A stretch of DNA of 64,000 bases from positions 186,001 through 250,000 of the forward strand of contig JASBNA010000017.1 in assembly GCA_038087015.1 (NCBI GenBank), in the 5' to 3' direction. Both the position numbers and the translations under genes were made by a program. Source of the stretch: Cerrena zonata (Eukaryota > Basidiomycota > Agaricomycetes > Polyporales > Cerrenaceae). Positions within the stretch are counted from its first letter, which is position 1; the number at the start of each line of letters is the position of its first letter. The notes beneath the pieces are model-generated. The model did not search any database, had not been told where the DNA came from, and worked only from the letters and a program-made list of their open reading frames with translations. Positions 10,683-22,459 of the stretch are shown piece after piece.

Positions 10683-13600
10683 CTATTTGTTCATTTCGTA
10701 TACCGTTTGCAAGAAATCAAGGAGTGTACTGTTACTCCACGCTTGGGTAGCACACGAGTCGTGGCAATGTTCTCCATCCTTATTCGTAAGTTCAGGCAAA
10801 CCAGCCCAAGGGTCGTGCTGAACATAGTGGCTGGGTTTCAATAGGATCTTGAAGAGGTAATGTAAAGTCTCGTTCGGATCCTAAGTGTCTCTATTAGATC
10901 GAACATTTTTAGAATGTCGGAAATATTTACCTTCTTTCCAGCTCCAACGCGAGTGTCGAAGTAGAGATATGCCCGCAAGAAATAACCTAGAGGCCAACCC
11001 CATTCAGGACCCTATCGCACGACTGATCAGCTCCTCGTTTCACAGAAGCTCTACGACGATAAACTCACATTGTGGTAATTCAAGCCTTTTGCAATAGCAG
11101 CATCTTCGCCATCATTTGAGTTATCATAGTACGGCCTGTACTGCATATCGGCAGGATCCAATGTTTTCAGGCCTAATGGTCCACGTAGAATCTGATCAGC
11201 GAGTTTCAAAGTACCAAGAGCATGCTCCTCGTTGAAGAGTTCAGGTGCAACCGTCATTGCGATTGGGAAATTGCAACGGAATTGGTAATCGGACCATTCC
11301 CGTCCGGGACCAGACTTGAAGACGTCCTTGTAAATACCTCTGCGGTTGATGAGCGCAGGATTCACATTGTACTTGGGGTCGTCCACCGGATCTGGGACGG
11401 AAGATAGTCAGTTAGAGTAGGGACAGTAACAAGGTAACATCACTCACCAAGGGGGATGTAGTAACACTCTTCGAACGAAGCCTGGATGAGATTGTTCCAC
11501 TCTTTGTACGTGACAAGACGTTGCTTTCCGTCAACTGAAAAGTAGTGTTAGCTAGGCCACCTAGCAACAATCAAGTAACATTTGACTCACTTGTAGCCTG
11601 AACGCCCTTGAAGGGGAACTTCCCGACAGAAGACAACTCATCCAACCAACGCACTGTACTCTTTAATAACCCAGTAATCTCCACAGGCGCACCATCTCTC
11701 GGGGTACCGGGCTTGCCCTTAGTACCAGCCTTAACAGATTCACCCATCTTGTCCATCCAGGTACCACAGTTATGAGCGTTACCGCCGAAGATAAGACCAG
11801 TTGTCCAATCAACGTCAATATCGATGTTGAAACCTTGGTCGCTCATCTGCATGTCCAGGTTGGGTCCTGCGTTGTACTCGCGGAAATGAATTCCATCGGC
11901 ATGGCGTTGGAGAAGTTCTTGTATAATCTCTGCAACCGTGCTGGAGTACTCATAGGCTTGAGGGTCGTCCCAAGCGACCCATGTATCGTCTTTGGGGAAA
12001 CGACGTTTTACTGGCTCAGAGAGAATGGAAAGACCTCCAGGGGCCATGTTGACGTAGTCCTGAATATTCTGCAACATCCACCAAGGCGAGTCTCGCGAGT
12101 TGTACCTGATATACCATTAGCTCAACATCATGGAACAGAAGACACGGATATAAGCATACCGAGGGCTTCTGACGGAATCCAGCAAGTTCGGGATCAAACC
12201 ATGCTTCAAGGTGGAAGCAAACGCCAAGATGTGCTGTTTCGCCCCTTCGAAGTTACCAGTGGTAAGGAACAGACCACGTAATGCAATAAATACATCACGG
12301 CCCCAACATCTAGCCCAGTTGGTTGTAAAATGAGGTAAACCAGCCGCGAGCGAAGGTGTCGGTTTGCCGGGATCCAAAGAAGCGGATTGAACCATTCCAT
12401 ACATTTGGACCGCGGTGAGCGCAAGATCGTGTGTGAATGCACTACCGGTGGATACAAATTCAGAGCATTGCTCTATAGCTGCACGACGAGCGGCTTTGTA
12501 CGCCTCTGAGATGATGACAGCAAAGTATTTGGGACGAAGGAATGGAGGCACCGTTTTCTTGACAAGGTCAAAGCGTTCCTGGAACCATTGAGCTGGAGCA
12601 GCTAATTTCGGGAAAGTATCCGATTGTCTTAAGTTCGGAAAACACCGTCAGGTGGAGGTACAAATATAGAGAAACTCATGAACTCACTTCGATAACCTGT
12701 TAGAAACGTAGTCCATGGCCCACGTTCCCTCTCTCAGATGTCCACAGAGAGGATGACCGAGGTCGTTATACCGCATGATATGCCTCAATGGATGCATCCA
12801 TCCTTCCAAGCCACAATATACCGAATTTCCCAGTCCAGGAACGTTGTAAGATCCAATTTCACCGGCAGTGGCGTCACGTTCTTCGCCTTCTGCACGGTGC
12901 AAAACAACGTTGAGGTCAACAAGATCCAGCGGACCAAAGGCTTCATCAGCTCCTGAAGAGCATAAATCATCCAATTGAGGATCGATTCCTTGCATTTGAG
13001 TCTCGAAGAGCATGATGCTCCCAGGTGGGAAATATTCTGGGACGACGATTTCGGCATAAGGACCGTCGTTGTCAAGACCCTGAGGAGCAAGAACTTCTTG
13101 CATCTCGATGAGTTTACCCGGCATGCCACGAAGCTGGTTGACGTCTTCCTTGATCTCATAAGATGAGAACTCGATATGTGCACCATATAGGAATTTAGCT
13201 TTGGTAGATCGGAGCTTGACAGGGTCGACTAGAATAACACATCAAGAGCCGATTCATCAGAAAATGTTTTAAAATACTCACTATATCCTCTATCTTTGGA
13301 ACCCTTGCTAAATGCGGTATGGGCAACAAGGAGGTATCCCTTTTGAGTCGTCGGTTGCACTCGGTGCATAACGATGTACTGAAAATCCTGTTAATACATT
13401 CGGAAATGGGCGCAAACTGATCTCTTACATCGTTCTCCTGGTGTACATGACCTTCTTCATATCCATTCAAAGCCATCTCAGTGTGCAATGAATTCAAAAT
13501 CCTCTTCGCCTTCGAGATCCCACTACCCTCGCCCAAACTCGTTACCTCGTACTCACGTTTCTCCGCCACAAGGTTCAACAACTTCGGATAGAGATCATCG

Positions 13601-16170
13601 AAGCCTTTCACTGAACCAATAGCACTGTACGAGAACGTAATAAGAGCTCCCGTCGAGAGGGCGTCCTCAGCAGAACGCTTATCCAAATAAGTCTCATTAT
13701 CGTGAGTGAGATCGAAGAACATAGCGTGAGGAACTGAGCCGTTGTGTGGAATGACGAGGCAAGGACGAGTCGGCCCTTTTCCTGTGGGTGGAGGAAGTTC
13801 TTCCTTGCTTGTGACGCAGGCGGTGTCCATAGAACCTAAATAGCATCATTTAAGAAAGGATGAATAGAATTGAGATTCAGAGAAAACGTACCGATCGGTT
13901 TCCCGAGACCGTGTCTATAGAGTAATCTCGAGAATTCCTTGGGATCCCAGGCGTTTCCGGCCTCTCGAACGAGACTATTTATACCCAATCGACTGACAAA
14001 AAGCGTATCCATCTCCTCGCTACCCGTGAAGAGTTCTGCGCATACATAAAGATCCGGGTTAACCACTCGGGCAGCATCCAACATGGCAACACCGACATGC
14101 AAGGGTGTCGAGTGACAGTTGTCGATACGGAATCCTTCGAAGCTCTCCGCAAGAGATGTGACATATTTCGTCATGTATTCCCAAAGCCAGGGATTGGAGG
14201 AAGGTCCCTCTCCATAACGAAGCTTAACACAGTCTCCCCAGACGATAACTTCACGACGGAGGTAGGATTTCGAAGGGGGTAAGGCGAAGTTGACTAGAGG
14301 ATCGGCATTCCATATCCAGCCGTTGTTCGCCAGAGAGTACTTTTTGGGGTCGGTATCAGCCTTGCCGCGCACACGAGTGAAGTAAGTCTCGACGAGAGGT
14401 AAGCTGGACGCAAGGGAGTAAGGGACTAGTTCGGAAAATATCCAAAGAAAACGCGACCTACTCCTTTGTGATGGGCCCTAATTTGGGACCATGATCATCA
14501 AGGCGAGTGTACTTCAGTCGTCCTTTGATTTGTTCTATGGCAATTTTGGTGTCCTCCTCCCACTCCTGATATAGAGGGACATTTATTACATCCACAACTC
14601 GAATCCACGCATCTGCCAACACATCAGCATCGTCTCCAAGATCCACAAACGCAGCTTTGACAAATCCAGCTGCGACGGGACCAGGAACGTAGGTTCCAAA
14701 ACGCTTCTCAAGAGTGCGATGTCCTTTGATGATACCTGTCTCCCGGGCGATCTGTGCGAGTTCCACGACAGTCTTGTGTGCGATATCTGTAGTCCAGGCG
14801 ACGATATCGTTGGCAATGATCGCCTCCTTTAAGGATTGTTGCTCGGTGTCTACATTGAGAACATAATACTGCCATATGTTGGCGCCTTTGAGATGATCCT
14901 GGAAAGCATTGATAAGAGTATCGAGATCATCTTGCGATTCGACGGTTGTGGGAAGTCCTCTAGAAGACACAGAGGCTGAAAACTCGATCATGGCATCGTC
15001 AAGATCCAAAGCGGGGGAAAGATGGGGTGTGTTTGCAGGACTGAACCCTGTGAACGGTATAAAAATCAGAAACGAAAACTACAAATAAATTCGTTTAACT
15101 TACCAGCCTCCGGGTGCTCAGTCAACCAAGGGGTATCGTTGGCTGTGTGGTTGAGAACAACATCGGTCAAACTGAGGAGACCATATTCTGTCCTGGCGAG
15201 TTTGAGTACATCCTCGAGTTTAGCCCTCCCGCCATCTGTACCAAGATCGCCCTTCCCTCCGGGGAACATGGAGTGTTCGTAGGCCAACTGATCCCGAATC
15301 GAGTAAGGGCTATCGCTCTCGCCTCGCTCCTGCAGCGGTGTCCAGTGAAGCATGTTATAACCCCTTTCGCTTGCCTCAGCAAAATGATTCTTCCACTCGT
15401 CGGTAGAGCCCATCCACTTTGAAACGATTGTTAACATGGATATACCATCCAATGGAAGGTTGACGGTTTTGGACTGAACAGCGTTGCCATTACTTGAAAT
15501 CGCCGAGTCTGAGACAATGGAGGACCTAGCCTGAGTACGAAGAATAGGGTCAATGTTGAAATAGCCTTCGCGACCTTTGACGCGAGTGCCAGTCTCGTCT
15601 CCATCATACTCGACCCAGTAGGTGAATGCACCGGCATGGGAGATGGGCAAGTTTATGTGGATCGGCTTTGAGAAATCTGTGGGGAGTCTACACATCCATA
15701 TCAGCTGCGATGCTTACAGAAGGATCGAACGGAGATAAGACGCACTTGCGCTCTACGAAGTGATCTCTAGCAAACCGACCTCCTTCGAGGGGGAAGTTCG
15801 TCTTGAACACGCCGTTCTTCGATGCAGGAGTTCCCGCCTGAAGTGTTACCCGCAGAACATAAGGCTTATATGCGGGGGGAAGGCGCATATACTAGGGATT
15901 ATGTCGTGCTCAGCATAGTACATGTATCTTTAGAGAAGCACTCACCGATCTGTCCTTGTTTGGGCCACCATCAGGATCCAGTTGAAGCTCGTAAACATGG
16001 ACTGGTTCTTCTCCTTGCTTGAAGGCAGACTCAAAGAACTCGATACCTTCATCGGCGGGCGTCTTGGGTGTTTTAGGTGTCTTTGGAGACTGCGAATCCT
16101 CCCTGGAGAAGTTGTTCTTCGGGATCTGGACCGAATGCAGCGTCGACTTTACGTTCCTCGCTTTCGGCAT
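10683..16170 (-). CDS. GDB1: Glycogen debranching enzyme (4-alpha-glucanotransferase / amylo-alpha-1,6-glucosidase)
   Basis: This cytosolic bifunctional enzyme removes branches during glycogen breakdown. At least ten exons run from MPKARNVKST at 16170, with a PKTPKTPKTP repeat, to a stop at 10683-10685. The N-terminal half is the GH13-like transferase: HWTPLQERGESDSPYSI, LTDVVLNHTANDTPWL, the catalytic-strand GFRIDNCHSTPLHVG, and VCAELFTGSEEMD. The C-terminal half is the GH133 glucosidase: NWARCWGRDVFIALRGL, DSVRSPRYN (across an intron), GGNAHNCGTWMDKMGES, and EWGWPLGYFLRAYLYFDTR. The last exon encodes HYVQHDPWAGLPELTNKDG and CHDSCATQAWSNSTLLDFL. All expected blocks of the family are present in order and no break was noticed. 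A TATA box lies about 105 bases upstream of the start. Confidence 0.95.
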
Positions 16171-16272
16171 AGTGATATAGTGAATCTATTGATACAGTGG
16201 GAGGAAGACAAGATGACGCCAGTGATGGCGGGAGAGAAATAAGGTGATGCTGAGGCTCGGTCGCGACCTTCA

Positions 16273-16280
16273 TTTATATA
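16273..16280 (-). promoter_or_regulatory. TATA box upstream of the glycogen debranching enzyme gene
   Basis: On the minus strand this reads TATATAAA, about 105 bases before the ATG at 16170. That is a plausible core-promoter distance for a fungal gene with a short leader. No other role was assigned. Confidence 0.5.
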
Positions 16281-16627
16281 GTGAACACGCTCCGGCATCT
16301 CGATCGAAGACGAACTTCGAAAGTACGAAACGCGCCTGCACCAGAACACATTGACGTCACTTCTGCGAAATATCCCACACTGACCTTCTACAACCTGCCT
16401 CTTTTGGCCGTCCGATAATCCGTGTAGGAGTCCATACACGTTCATGACATATACATACGATCACAACTTCTCGTCTCAACTTGTTCGTCGAACGACATTT
16501 TAGGCTCAAAATATATTGAATACAACAACTATGGTGACAACTAACAGTAGCAACCTGAAGCACCGCAAAATCCAAAACATGGAAACCCTACCCAAGAATA
16601 AGTATGCCAGTGCCAAGTCAAAAGATA
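16281..16627. other. Intergenic region between GDB1 promoter and LIG4 3' end
   Basis: About 350 bases with only short unsupported open frames. It should contain the upstream part of the GDB1 promoter and the LIG4 3' UTR. Nothing else was recognised. Confidence 0.4.
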
Positions 16628-19600
16628 TCAAGGCATAAATGCTACAACAGCGCTTTCAGCAACGATGCGTCGATAAATACAATTTGAACACTCACATTCT
16701 TCGTCAAGCAACGTCTCTTCGTCTAAACACGCCTGGATCCAGTCAGAGATCACGATGTTTCTTCGCTTCGGCCTATTTTGCGTTAATAATATGCACAGGT
16801 ACAGATAGAAAAAAAATACATACTTCGAAGTTCGTGTCATAAGCTCGATTCGTCGACCAACGTCACGCTGATCGAGAACAATGTGGGTCAACTTCGGATT
16901 GTCTAATTCGACAATCTTCCCGCCATTCTTGGTGATCAATTCCTCTATCTCTGCGAGACTGGTGAGGAGAAAAATATCAATACCATATATTCACTCATAT
17001 TTGTGATTGTTGATATACCTCTGAGCGATGTCATCTTCTTGTTTGGTCTTTACCACCATGTCGTTCTTCTTAGCATTAGTGGGCGTATCCAGATAGAAAC
17101 ACCTACCACAAATGTCACAAATATAGTCAAGTAACTCGTACTATAGAAAACTCACAAGTGTCTGAAGATCATATCCTGATCATAATGCATTGCTTCATCG
17201 TCTTCACCCATCTTGACTTCTTGCCATTCCTGACTCTGTAGTACCATCAGCTCATATTCACCCACATTGAGAACCGGCTCACTCACCTCCCGATTCGAAC
17301 CCTCTTCGGTGTCTATGGTAACAGAACGAGTATTCGGAAGGTTTAACCAATCGTCATCGTCCACATCCGCATCTTCATTCTGAACATCATCATTATCCGA
17401 ATCCGGTTCTGGTTCAGTCTCCGAATCATCTTCAAGTGGCAACTTTCGTTTCTGTGTTGGTTGAGATTCGTCAATCATGAGCCACTCTGCCAAAGAAGGA
17501 TCAATCTTCGTTTCTTTGAATGATTCTCGAGTTTGACTTTGACTCCGTTCTTGAGATTTAGAGGAGGAAGCAATAGGCTCAGGGACGGCTTCGTCTTCGG
17601 CTTCAGATACAGTACGCGAAGATGTCGCATCCTCGTCATCAGGTGCCACGGGCAGATCTTCTTCGTCGTCTTCTTCGTCATACTCTTCGGAGACTTGAGC
17701 AACGTCTGTAGCGTGGAAGAAATACCTACGTGATGTTAGCACACCTCGATAATTAACAACATAATTTGGGATGACGTACTTCTTCCTCAGAGGAAGGATC
17801 TCGGCTTTAGTAACGCAGTCTAAGATCCAGATCGGTTTGATGACATCCAACGCTCCCTTGTTGATCACCAACTTGAGATCATAGGCTAGGCATTCGTCAA
17901 AGCTGAGCACTAGTGAAGGTCGTTAGATATGTATATGCACTTACGAATCGTCGGACCATCATACACAACCATCATTTGTTTCTGGCTTCTCGGGACTTGG
18001 GCGATCTTTCCACCATGTTGTCGTATGCTGTATTTCGTTACGAAGGGAAGTCAGAAATAGAATATAACTCAGTGAAATCTTTAACGCACAGTTTCTGAAG
18101 TTTCGCCTTGTCTTCGTCGCCCGTTTTAGACTTAGGATCGGACGATACCACTTTGCAATTTGTTAGTTAGTTTTATAAGAAATATAGCGCTACTCACCAA
18201 ACGTATACCCCTTGAAGAGTCGGCTCTGTGCTTTGACATCCGCGAGTTCCCTTGCCTCATATTGAGGCAACACGGTAGGCTGAGAATAACGATGAGATAA
18301 GGCCACGAGGACCTATCATTTAAAAATGTCCACTCGCCACTTTCTTGGTAACCTTCCGTTTCTTCTTAGTAGTGCTATAGATATAACGTCAGAGACATGA
18401 GACGGTATTGTATATCCTCACTCGCCCGTCTTGATCTTCCTCCATCTTACGCTTCTTCTCAGCACGCATGCTATCGAAGACACCTAAACGTGATATTATT
18501 TTTGTTTCCATATTAGATCGAGAGGACGAGTTTGACGTACCGGAAGCAGTCATACAATCAGACAATGAGAGATCGTCTCGAATGTTCAAAGCTCGAGGGA
18601 ACCGCATTGTACAGCCCATATGGTATAACTCTGTCATGAAGTCAAAAGGTTGAACAAACTGATGAGCATCAAATACTGTTATACGAACCTGAGGACACAA
18701 TCTCGGCAGCTTTGACCTTGAGGATGAACGAGCTACACAAAACACACGTCAGATATCCAGAAAGCAGTCTTAACAAACCAACAAAACAGACTCTTCTGGC
18801 TCGAGATAAACATCACCCTTATCTTCCGGTCCCTTTCCTGAGACTTGGAGCCAGGTGGGTGGTGCTTTCGGGTCCCATTCCTTCCATCGCTTGGCACGAA
18901 TCCAGACGAAATCGGAAAATGAGAATCCTGACCCCACTCTCACGAAGGTGCTATACCTACCGATGAGTGAATAGAATATAGTTGAGCACACGAAGGGGAT
19001 AAAATAAAGTAGAACAGTACTTCGGTTCTTCGTCTTCTTCTGCTTTCCGTCTATCGTCAAGGGCAGCACAGATGAGAGTGGATACACCACCAGACCTCCT
19101 TCCACTTCCGTAGTTGCCAGCTATAAAAAATGATTCAAAAAACTGCATAGGAAGGGAAAGGTAGCGGAATAAACTCACCTACGACCAACACATCTACCGT
19201 CTCGCCCAAATTATCCTATTATCATCATAAGAATCGACGCTTCTTAGTAGGCTCATTAAAGAGGACTAACCATATATTCAGGCTTGACCTTGATCCAATC
19301 CTTGTTCCTTCCATTCAGGATATACTCCGAGTCTGGATGTTTCATGACCAATCCTTCGCCCTTGTTGGCCATGATAACTTCCATCCTTTCTCGGACGTCC
19401 TGCGCAGTCTTCCCTTCGAACTCTATAGTGAATTCAAGACGACCTTTGACTTCCTCAATGCATGCTTTGAGATTACGCCTTCTGAATTTGAGAGATTTGT
19501 GTAGAAGGGATTGGCCGTTGAGGTACAGCAAGTCGAAAACTTTGACTAGATAAGGAAATGGGTAAATGTAAGAAGTGCTGGAGCAACGGATGAGTAGAGG

Positions 19601-21250
19601 AGTGAACGTACAGCATGGTCGAGGATTGTGTTCTTTCTTGTTCTTGTCTGATAGTAATGAATGAGAACGGAATATGCGTCATTGCGCGAGTAACACACCT
19701 AGGGCAGCCGTCTTGAGTGTACCGAAAGGTAGGTTCTTCTCGGAAACGGGGTCCCAGACTAACATTTCCCCATCCAAAATGATGCTAAAGAATGATCAGG
19801 CTTCGTAGTAGCCCTGATGACCATAATGGCTTACCTCGTAATTCGTGGATCAAATGCATCGTCAATATAGGGTGTCAAACTTCCTGTCCCGACATGTTTC
19901 CCGTAGAGATATGTGTAATCTTTGCCCTTCCTGTGAATAGCACGTCACACACATAGCTCGGAAGTAAAAGAAATAACGCATACCTGGAACAGTAGAAGTA
20001 CTCATTCCCACGCTTATGCAGCTGGATTCGTTCACCGTCAAGTTTCTCCTCCATGACAAAGGTTCTACCTTCCATTTCTTTGACCGACTCTTCAATCTTC
20101 CGCGTCGGTCGTTTGCATAACATAGGAGCGAATGCTCGAAAAAGCTGAACAGCTTTATCCTACATTTCAAGACAGTCAGGAGATAAGAGCTAGGACAAGC
20201 GTCCATAGATAACTTTACCTCTACGCCCAGTCTACGTTTGGGGTCCCAAAGTTCCCAAACAACTTTCTTGAGATCGGAACATGTATTGTATAGATCATGT
20301 GCATCCGGGTGGAAGACAGCAAAGACAGTCGTCTCTTTCACAGATATAACCATGTCTATCGCCAAATAAAAATAAGACAGCCGCCTCCAAATTGTCTTGT
20401 CTTCAATACTGACCTTTGAGGATAATACGAACGATCCAACGTTGTTCTTCCGCAGTCGTCCGGTTGTACACACGTTGCATGATTCGTGCTTGATTGTCTC
20501 TGAATGACCAAAGTCTTCTAAATGCAAACCGACGGAGACTTTGATTCCTCGCACTCACGATTTCCCAATGTTGGCAGCAAGTTGATCCAAAACGTCATTC
20601 AACTCTTCGACAGAGAGTGTTCCTTCAACGATAGAAGATCGTTTACATACGACTTCATAGAGAACATTGGGAAAGTCTCCTGATGTTTTCTAGTGATTTA
20701 AATTAAATTTTCTTTGAGTATGACGTCAAGAAACGACACATACGAATCTGTCCGAAGGTCGTTTCCAGTTGAGTAGTCGAGTCGAATCTGAATCTTTGGG
20801 TTGAAGAGGGATGAGCTTGATGTACATCTTTGCAAGGTTTTTCTCTTTCAAGCCATACACCGCACGTTCTCTGTCTTTCTTTGAGGACGTCAATACAACT
20901 AGCGAAGCCCAAAGGGCATTGTGCTTGCCTGTGGAAGAATGAGTCTCAGAACTGGGTACAGGTCATAACCTATCTCTTCTCTCCAGTGCTATTTGATGTT
21001 GACACAAATTAGTTCTCGCTTCTTTGTGAAAGAAGCGGCGTACATTAAACCAGGTATCTAGGAGCTTTCTCCGTTTCTCAGGTTTCCGCTCAGTTTGCAA
21101 CCTGTCAAAGAGCGCAGATAAGACATGGAAGGGCACACTGCCTTTGTTCTTTGGTGGTGGAAGATAGTCCATGTTAGAGAATTCCTGGGGCGGTGGACTT
21201 GACCCCGCAGGCATACTTGGGGGTGATGAGGGTGCTGGTGTCGGGAGCAT
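16628..21250 (-). CDS. LIG4: DNA ligase IV (non-homologous end joining)
   Basis: This ATP-dependent nuclear ligase seals double-strand breaks with its XRCC4/Lif1 partner. The start MLPTPAPSSPPSMPAGSSPP is followed by PFHVLSALFDRLQTERKPEKR, the N-terminal DNA-binding domain. The adenylation motif EEKLDGERIQLHKRG near 20040-20075 carries the catalytic lysine. Motif IV/V sequences KGEGLVMKHPDSEYILNGR and DWIKVKPEYM follow near 19270-19350. Two BRCT-like regions lie C-terminally, separated by an acidic linker: a first near 17700-17900, with an acidic DEEDDEED stretch after it, and a second with ITKNGGKIVELDNPKLTHIV and NIVISDWIQACLDEETLLDE. The gene has many short introns. A 54-nt segment just before the stop has GT-AG ends and keeps frame whether removed or retained. 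Confidence 0.93.
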
Positions 21251-21562
21251 GGCTTTAGAGAGTTAGAAATATACGATTTTCAGGTATGCAAGTATATATG
21301 AAGTGGGAAAGGGTGTGGTAATGACTCAAGGAATGCTGCATCAAAAAGCCAAAGGCGGCACCGTTGCCACTCCCCCGCCCCATCCCGCAAGACAATATGA
21401 AAGAATGACCAGCGCGACGCGCCTAGATCACGCGGATGTCACATCACGCCAGCATTACACGTGAGTGTGACAGGATTTTGTTTTACAGTTCCTGGGCTAT
21501 CGCTTTAGCACTCACTCCGACACTCACCTGTGATCTATTAACGAAATAATCATTGTAGCAAC
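21251..21562. other. Divergent intergenic region (LIG4 / TMA16 promoters)
   Basis: About 310 bases between the starts of LIG4 (minus) and TMA16 (plus). It probably holds both promoters. No TATA box at a convincing distance, repeat or RNA gene was identified. Confidence 0.4.
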
Positions 21563-22349
21563 ATGGCACCTGCAAAGGCAAACAAAGGGACCAAGGGGAC
21601 CAAGAAGGAAAAGGTCTTCCACCCGCTAAGCAGGAAAGCAGACCAGCTAATGCGCTCCCGACTTCGGAAAGGCAAATTAGAAAACCTTGCAAAATCTCGC
21701 AACCAAAAGCATCACAAGCAAGGTGCTTTTATCACATTCACTTTCCAATGTGTTCCATATCTGAAAATATCTCTCTCGTTCAGTGGATCTATATAGTTTC
21801 TTCTTCCATGCCATTCCTCCAGAAGGAACTCTTACCCTCGAAGACATTCATTCTATAGTCAGCGACATTTGGCTCCAGCGTCTCGACTCTGAGCTAGAGT
21901 CAGAGCGTTCAGCCAGACGCAAGGGACGTCCAAAAAGCACAAAAGAAACGAAACTCGAAGAGCAAAAGTTACGGGAAGCAGAGGAGTATAGAACAGGACT
22001 AGGTGAGTTGGGATGTGGTTGACATTTGGTCGATTACAAATTGAAAATGATTATGATCACAGAGGTTATCGATTTGACACACCCTATCAACGTGAATCTC
22101 TTCCGTCAGTGGGATCAGAAGGAAGTCGCATACATCCACCAACTACGATTCATTCGGATTACGAGCGAAACGCCCGACGTTGTCCAGGTCTCACGACCAG
22201 GGAACAATCCTCTTCTGATGCAGAAGGAATCGAGTCAGACACAACAACCTGAAGCGATGGATATGGATGACTCGGATGAGGCTCCTTTACTTTTGGAACC
22301 AGCATCCAGATTTTCCTCGACGATCACAGCAATGGATCAAATTCCTTGA
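21563..22349 (+). CDS. TMA16: Translation machinery-associated protein 16 (60S biogenesis)
   Basis: This is a small basic protein that binds pre-60S ribosomal particles. Three exons begin at MAPAKANKGTKGTKKEKVFH, followed by PLSRKADQLMRSRLRKGKLE, the highly basic family signature. After an intron at about 21721-21782 comes the helical core, DLYSFFFHAIPPEGTLTLED and IHSIVSDIWLQRLDSELESE. After the second intron (about 22002-22060) comes EVIDLTHPINVNLFRQWDQK. The C-terminus, QPEAMDMDDSDEAPLLLEP, is acidic and variable. The domain order and length match Tma16. The gene shares a divergent promoter with LIG4 and converges on the kinase downstream. Confidence 0.88.
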
Positions 22350-22459
22350 GCATGATTAGAAATTTGGGCGATATAGTATGTATAAATGTACAATATATTC
22401 TAGCACTGAGTGACCCTAACGGTCCCGTCTATAGATCGTTCTGGTTTGAGTCTCAACCT

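Noticed and set aside
17290..17310. A GATTCGAACCC motif resembling a tRNA B box.
   Set aside because: It lies within a LIG4 coding exon and no acceptor, D or anticodon arm surrounds it.
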